Source: Amoebidium appalachense (taxonomy: Eukaryota > Ichthyosporea). Taken from it: DNA of 64,000 nt. This document shows positions 58,621 to 64,000 of the stretch, in pieces. The translations under genes were made by a program, and so were the position numbers. The stretch's first letter is position 1; each line of letters opens with the position of its first letter. The stretch spans positions 11,780,001 to 11,844,000 of the forward strand of contig CAVNZM010000005.1 in assembly GCA_963693365.1 (NCBI GenBank). The letters run 5' to 3'. Below the pieces are notes generated by a model, which worked only from the letters and a program-made list of their open reading frames with translations, searched no databases and was not told the DNA's origin.

Positions 58621-59785
58621 GAGAGTCGACTGCTCCTTGTGTCAAGTAAAGTGGAAGATGGATTGGAGTGTAGCCCACTGATGGTTGTGGGGGCATCCTT
58701 TTTACATATAAGATAGCAGGAAAATATATATACACATACGGAGTATTAGAGATATATACATATATATATGCACAGGCATACACGCACAGGCACATGCACA
58801 CATATGCACAAACACGGAATGACAGGAAACACACGCCACGTGCATGCATATGAACCCGGGGGGTGTGTTTGCATGCACACACAGCACGTACACGAGAATA
58901 GCAGTATTTTTAATAGGGGTTGCCGTGAGCAATCTAATATGGACATAGGATTATCGCAGACTGTCGTTAGACGAACGATATGGTGGTAGGTGCCCTTTTA
59001 TCTTCCCTGTCTCGATGCATGTGTTTGATATAATGAGTAGTTGTGGGAGGGCTTTTAGAAATAGATACATTGTCCTTTGTTCTTCGTTTTTCATTTTTCA
59101 GTGTGTGCTGCTGTTTAATATTTTCTTTGTTTTCCTCTTCCTTGCCTTTTTCTTCCTTCTTTTTTTTCGTTGTTTTTTGGGGGAGGGGTATATGCTACGC
59201 CGAGTTTGTTTCAGGTTTCTGTGTCGAAACGAGTTTATCTCCGAGTTTATCTTCTCCGAGTATATCCATCAACATGGAATTTGTCTTTCATACCGTAGTT
59301 GATCGATCCGTTGATTCTCTGATGTAGGTGTATAGATTATGATCACGTTCTTTCTTGTTGGCTTGGCGTGATTTGTTTGGTTGGTCACGATTTACACACG
59401 TGCACCAAACTCTGTGTCTATATTTTATCTCAGTTACAAGCACAGGGTGTGGAGATATATATTCATGAGAAAGTGAAAAAAATGTTATCTACCGGCGTAG
59501 ATAGTAGTTGGTCTGCTTGATAGGTTTACAGGACATTATGGTGGTGGCTGGTCTCCCGCCGGAGATTTCGAGGGGTGGCCGGTGGTAGGCGGCACGCGGT
59601 GTGTCCCCCCCATCTGCACTTGGTATTGATACCCCGTGTACATATTACCGAAACGATCTGGTAAATTGATATTTGTGGAGCGAAAATGTTTTGGTTGTGC
59701 TCTCTTTGCACCGTTACGATATGCGAAAGTGACCTAATAACGGGCACACACGTGCATGTACATACATGTGTGCGCCCGTTGTGAG

Positions 59786-59837
<52 letters not shown>

Positions 59838-60370
59838 ACACAGACACACACACGAACGCACGCAGGCGCGTACGCATGCGCATGGACACTCATGATCACG
59901 CATATGCACAAACACACCCTGCAATACCCTGCGATCTGATCGAAGCATATTTGTGCATCTAGCTTTAGATAAATACACGGCCGCTGCGGCACAGATGTCG
60001 ACATTCAAACGGAAATCTAAAGGGGGTCTCTTTAGGCCGATTTATAATTATTGTCACCACTTTTTGGATCCTCGAGGGGTGGGGAGGGGGGGGGGGGGGG
60101 GGGGGGGGGGTTCCCAGTACGTGTGGCGCTCTAACCAAGGTATCGTTTGAAATTTTGAAAATTTTAAAAAATGAGAGATAATTTCTTCCATGGTGATCTT
60201 GCAAAGAATCTAAAGTTGTGGTACACTACACTGTGTGTGTGTGTGCAGGGGTGTGTGTGGGTGTGGGTGGGTGGGTAGGTGGGTGAGTGTCTGCGGTGTG
60301 TGTGCAGTGTGCTGTGGCATGTAAGCATGCACAAATGAAAACATCGCGAGATCTAGAGGAGATGGAAGGA

Positions 60371-60403
<33 letters not shown>

Positions 60404-61277
60404 CTGGGGGCAGGATTTAAAAGCGCGGGGGGAAAGGGGAGGGGGTGGTTGGGTGGGTGGGTGGGTGGGTGGGGGGGGGGGGGGGGGGGGGGGGGGGGTA
60501 GGCCCCTGGAGGACGGTGGAACGGCATCGGCCGCTAAATAGTTGATCATGATCATACGGTACAGTTTTATTTGCACGAGGTAGTTCTACCTACAGCTGAG
60601 ATGACCGGTCTGCATAAAAAGATCGTGTAACCAATCCCCTTAAATAAACTACATATGTCCCGTCAGACGCATATATATGAGGTTTCGAATTATGTTGTGG
60701 ATGAAGACTTCGTGGCCAGATCCTCGGCGCAATTGAACGTGCGCTGGTAGCCGCTTATATAGTTTCTATAGGCACAAAATTATCCTACCACCTATATGAT
60801 TATGCAGAATTATGGTGTATCAGGTGCATGCGGGTGGGGTGGGCAAGGAACTGGAGAGGCGGACGGGCTACCGACGAGGGGGGGGGAGGGGGGGGTTAGG
60901 GAGGAATCAGCACTGAGCACTCGAAGCTTAGCTGTTGCATGGTTGTGCACTTACCTCCATATTCCCATTTTTATTCAGTATTATTACTCTTTGGGGTCGT
61001 TGTGGGGGGGTATGGGGGGAAGAGAGAACAGGGGGAAGTGGGACAGCAGATGGAGAGGGGGGGGGGGGGGGGGGGGTTTACGGGAGGGGGGGGGGGGGTT
61101 GGGGGGGGAGGCTGCTATGTCAACGTCAATGTGTAAGGTTTGGGGAACAGAGAGCTTACAGCAATAGGGGAGGGGAAAGGAAGGGAGCGAGGGGGGAAGG
61201 TGGAGAGGCTACCACCTACTGAGGCGGTGTCTTCTTTTCTTTTTTTTTTTCTTCTATTTTTTGCTTAAAAGGGACTA
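58621..61277. other. Intergenic downstream of the zinc-finger gene
   Basis: No exon recognised. It contains (CA)n at about 59790-59834, poly(G) at about 60087-60110, 60375-60403 and 60473-60498, and an AATAAA at 60643-60648 that is the first on this strand after the zinc-finger stop but 2 kb away. Confidence 0.55.
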
Positions 61278-61456
61278 GATGTTAAGCGTCGCACGTGCGG
61301 CAACACGTCAGTACGTGTTAGGTGGAGAGGGGGGGGGTGAGGTACGACTGCAAGCATGTCCGACGAGTCAAAGATCTACCAGCACCTGAACGGGAATTGT
61401 CTGTGACACGATTCTGCCAACTTCAGGAACTCTCCGCTCCTCCTCGCTTTGCGCGC

Positions 61457-61463
61457 TATATAA
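61457..61463 (+). promoter_or_regulatory. TATA box inside the inverted-repeat cassette
   Basis: GCGCTATATAAGTGC with TATATAA at 61457-61463. An initiator-like TTCACTG lies 26 bases downstream (A at 61483), and the first ATG of the spliced frame is at 61535. Confidence 0.55.
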
Positions 61464-61534
61464 GTGCTTCTCGTGGTTTTTCACTGCTCAAAAGCCTTCT
61501 GGCATAGAGTGATCTCAGTTGTTTTTCTTGTGTT

Positions 61535-62064
61535 ATGGAGGCTGCCGTACCATCAAACACATACACTCTACTAGTCTCCAAGGCTATGTACCCGCTGGCT
61601 TACGTAAGTGGCCGAGCGCTACTACGCCATCGCCTGCGGCAACATACAAGGTATGTTGAGCCGGGCCGCAGGGAGACAGAGTGACTAACACTCCACCTCA
61701 AAAACTCTACCTTTTTCTTGAACCTGACCGCTAATTTTATTCTCTAAATTTTTTGTAACACTAACGTGTCCACACTCCCGCTGGTGTGTAGAAGTTCTGT
61801 TAACTCTCTTGTTTGGTTGACGCCAAAGATTCCAGGCAAAACTTCGTGCAACACCTGTACCAGCTTTTTTCTCGCTAACTAGCTGCTTAGAAGATGGTTG
61901 GATGATATGATTTTGTCTTTATTAGTGGTGAGCTTCAGAAACTTCAGCTGCAGAATGCCGTCCAACTCTATAATGACCGTGAGCGGAGGCAGGTTCTCTT
62001 ATCTATGGCACAAGTAAGAGTATCTGATGTAAGACTATATAGGGGTGCATTGGTCTTCTCTTAA
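61535..62064 (+). CDS. Spliced 84-residue protein of unknown function
   Basis: Exon 1 (61535-61650) starts MEAAVPSNTYTLLVSK and ends in phase 2 at a consensus donor CAAG/GTATGT. Exon 2 starts at 61926 after TTTGTCTTTATTAG and continues ELQKLQLQNAVQLYNDRERR. If unspliced further it stops at 62062-62064, giving 84 residues; a donor-like CAA/GTAAGAG at 62014 could instead splice onward. Exon 1 is Arg/Leu-rich and exon 2 is likely helical. No known family is recognised. The frame lies wholly between the inverted repeats and about 50 bases after a TATA/initiator pair, which argues for a real transcription unit. Coding status is inferred from phase, splice sites and amino-acid texture. Confidence 0.45.
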
Positions 62065-62386
62065 CTACAAAAAGTTTTCGTTTTGACGTTATAAATAATT
62101 AACGTTCAACAACCTGCTAATCACGCCTACGAATACGAAAGGGGGCCCTGCGTCTAACACGTACTGACGTGTTGCCGCACGTGCGACGTTATACATCATG
62201 CTTGTGGCGGCAAAAAAAAAAAAAAAAAGAGAGAGAGAGACAGGTGCCAAAATTCATGGCAACGGTTTGGCCACTGGTTCGAAGGATATTGATGCTACCA
62301 AAATGTAAGGGTGTTACTAAAAATAGAAAGCTAAAAAAATAGAATTTTCGGGGCGGCCGTGGCTTGGCCCAGACACTGTGACGTCA

Positions 62387-62425
62387 CTCGAACCAGTTCA
62401 GTTTTTTACCAACCAGGTTCGAGTG
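62387..62425. repeat. 9-bp inverted repeat upstream of the next small gene
   Basis: ACTCGAACC and GGTTCGAGT are separated by 21 bases. The right arm ends nine bases before the ATG at 62434. Confidence 0.7.
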
Positions 62426-62433
62426 GGGTTAGT

Positions 62434-62664
62434 ATGGCTGATGAACTTAACAGTTTGTCGGGTGGGGAATGGGCAAACGTGTCAGTGGAACAGAAACTAG
62501 AATACCTGCTGAAAAGATCACATGACCGTGTACGGCAAGCAGAGGTACAGGCTGCTGCGCGTGTTCGGCTCGCAGAGGTGGAGGCTGCTGCACGTATTCG
62601 AGAATCCGAAGAACGTACTCGGCAAGCAGAGGCGCAGGCAGCTGGTAAGGACAGTCTGTGCTAG
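62434..62664 (+). CDS. Hypothetical helical protein with 11-residue repeats
   Basis: An ATG at 62434 opens MADELNSLSGGEW, then KLEYLLKRSHD, then an array of near 11-residue units (RVRQAEVQAAA, RVRLAEVEAAA, RIRESEE, RTRQAEAQAA) encoded by 33-base DNA repeats. Unspliced, it stops at 62662-62664 (76 residues). A consensus donor (GCTG/GTAAGG at 62645) suggests it is a first exon ending at 62644 in phase 1. The array would form a continuous charged helix. I do not recognise the family. Candidate continuing exons follow acceptors at about 62912 and 63141 but none can be chosen. It could be the 5' end of a host gene or of a retroelement reading frame. Confidence 0.45.
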   Translation: MADELNSLSGGEWANVSVEQKLEYLLKRSHDRVRQAEVQAAARVRLAEVEAAARIRESEERTRQAEAQAAGKDSLC

Positions 62665-64000
62665 TGAAAGTGTGGATATGTTGCTGCTTTCTGTTGTTCG
62701 GGTCTCTGGGCTATTAGGCATATTGCATGGCGCCGGAGTACTGTTTGGGCCATGCTCAACGCCACCGAAACCGAGGAAGTTCGTTTCTCACTAACGCATG
62801 TGTCGTTGGCTCGCTCCTTTAATACAACTCTACAACAACTGACCAGTTGTGCCAGCCTAGATCCTTTTGGCTACTGGTTTCGAGCATTGCTGCCGTCCTT
62901 CTGCTGGTGGCAGGATTCGTCTGGAACCTCCCCCAACCGATCAACATCATTGCAGGCGGCTGGACAAGCCGCTTCATCAACGACTACTGCCACTTCGTTG
63001 ATCGTCGACGCGTCTCCGCCTCACGGGCACAGAGGTACACAACTACGTAAGCGCGATGTGAAGGGCAGTTCAGTAACACAATGACACTGCACCTGAAGTC
63101 AGCACATGCCCTCCTCCTCCGTTCTACTGAGTCTCTTTGCAGGATTCGTTTGGCGCCACCCCTAGGTCGCCAACTTGAGGGTAAGTCTCCGTGCAAGTCG
63201 CTTTCGATCAACATTTCTCGTCAATGCGTTTCGGCCTCACTTAGCACAGAGGAACACATTGTTTGCCCAAGCCTGCCATGAAAAGAGTTCAGTACAATGG
63301 CTAGATTTATAGCCAAGTAAGAAAACTTTACCATATCGTCGGGAGGCACTTTGGCCTTTGTGTGACGTTACGGGATATGTACCACCGCCACCCACATCTC
63401 ATTCCATCCCTCCCTTAGACAGTGGGGGAGATAGGGGTAGTGGTGGTGGTGTTGGTGGTGGTGGTGGTGGTGGGGTGGTGATGGTGGTGGTGGTGGTGGG
63501 GAGGGGGGGAAGGGGTTTAGAGATCTAGAGAGAGAGAGAGGAGGGGGGGGGGGGGGGTTCTTTGGGGGCTCTGGCGGGATACATTTCTCCTGCTGTTGTA
63601 TAGATACATGCATCCCTAGTTAATACATCTGTTTGGTGCTCTGATTTGACACAGTGAGACATCGCATGGGGAGTAGTATGTGCAGTGGCGCTGTAATTCA
63701 TGTTTTCATCTTCGCTGAGGTTTTTGATCGAAGGCTTGTAGATAAGTTCGAGTTTTTTTGTCGAGGTTTGCCTCTCCCCCTTCTAGTGTCTGCTAGTACG
63801 AATATTTGCAGGAAGTGTAAAAACTTACGATTTATTAGTAAGTTCTGTTCTCTGTACTTCGGCACAATGAACATCTGTATGATTTTCACACAGTGTTCAG
63901 GTTTTTAGTATGCACTTGCTTTTGGCTGACTCGTAGAAGTATGCCGCACATACTTGCACATTTATTGGTTGAATATATTCAGTTTAAAGAATAAATTACA
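62665..64000 (+). other. Right flank with possible further exons
   Basis: The interval contains two diverged copies of a segment that begins GCAGGATTCGT (about 62909 and 63138) and ends near GCACAGAGGNACACA (about 63026 and 63247). Open frames through it include a Ser/Thr-rich stretch to a TGA at about 63082, but no protein family is recognised. A (GGT)n-type run lies at 63431-63500, and an AATAAA at 63990-63995 sits ten bases from the window end. Confidence 0.5.

Larger units (their letters stand above)
61278..62197. mobile_element. 920-bp cassette flanked by 35-bp perfect inverted repeats
   Basis: Bases 61287-61321 are the exact inverse complement of 62154-62188. Outward, the match continues imperfectly to 61278 and 62197 (GATGT against ACATC). 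The arms begin CGTCGCACGTGCGGCAACAC. Inside are a TATA box and a two-exon reading frame on the plus strand. The structure is that of a small terminal-inverted-repeat DNA element. No transposase motif is visible and no target-site duplication is clear, so it may be non-autonomous or a captured gene. Confidence 0.75.

Overview
The window is an intron-rich animal nuclear locus. GT-AG introns separate short exons, the coding sequences belong to animal families (CLINT1/epsinR, GPALPP1, GATAD1, DNAJC5 and a C2H2 zinc-finger protein), and the spacers are very rich in (CA)n, (TC)n and homopolymer C/G tracts. DNAJC5 with an IAMPPP motif in its tail and a GATAD1-like protein with a full GATA finger suggest an invertebrate bilaterian. 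A lophotrochozoan such as a mollusc is my guess, not something the sequence proves. No bacterial, organellar, rRNA, tRNA or CRISPR feature was seen.

Layout, left to right. 1-2452: repeat-rich flank with three copies of a dispersed structured repeat, two of them in tandem. 2453-9965 (+): the 3' two thirds of a CLINT1 (epsinR) gene in nine exons; its ENTH domain lies outside the window. 12284-17982 (-): a complete GPALPP1 gene in five coding exons, convergent with CLINT1, followed by a tandem array of copies of its own last-exon end (11770-12283). 21121-26812 (+): a GATAD1-like gene, head to head with GPALPP1, with a long proline-rich tail. 27573-35040: no supportable gene. 36979-43301 (+): complete DNAJC5 (cysteine string protein), with a CCAAT/CRE-like promoter and noncoding exon near 35.06-35.42 kb. 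43302-48800: mostly unique AT-richer sequence. 54239-58620 (+): a C2H2 zinc-finger gene with polyQ and Gln-Ala arrays, perhaps starting with an exon at 48824-48965. 61278-62197: an inverted-repeat-flanked cassette with a TATA box and a spliced 84-residue reading frame. 62434 onward: a second small unknown coding exon made of 33-bp repeats.

The genes do not form a pathway. They are a vesicle coat adaptor, a nuclear protein of unknown role, a chromatin-associated GATA-finger protein, a synaptic co-chaperone and a transcription factor. What links them is the repeat landscape. Exons sit directly against (CA)n or (GT)n tracts that supply the splice sites, and a repeat family with a C-rich tail is scattered through introns and spacers. 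The most interesting signals are (1) compensatory base changes in the stem of that dispersed repeat, implying a selected RNA fold, (2) the inverted-repeat cassette at 61.3-62.2 kb, and (3) the amplified terminal exon of GPALPP1. All exon boundaries were read by eye from splice sites, phase and remembered family motifs; no alignment or search was run.
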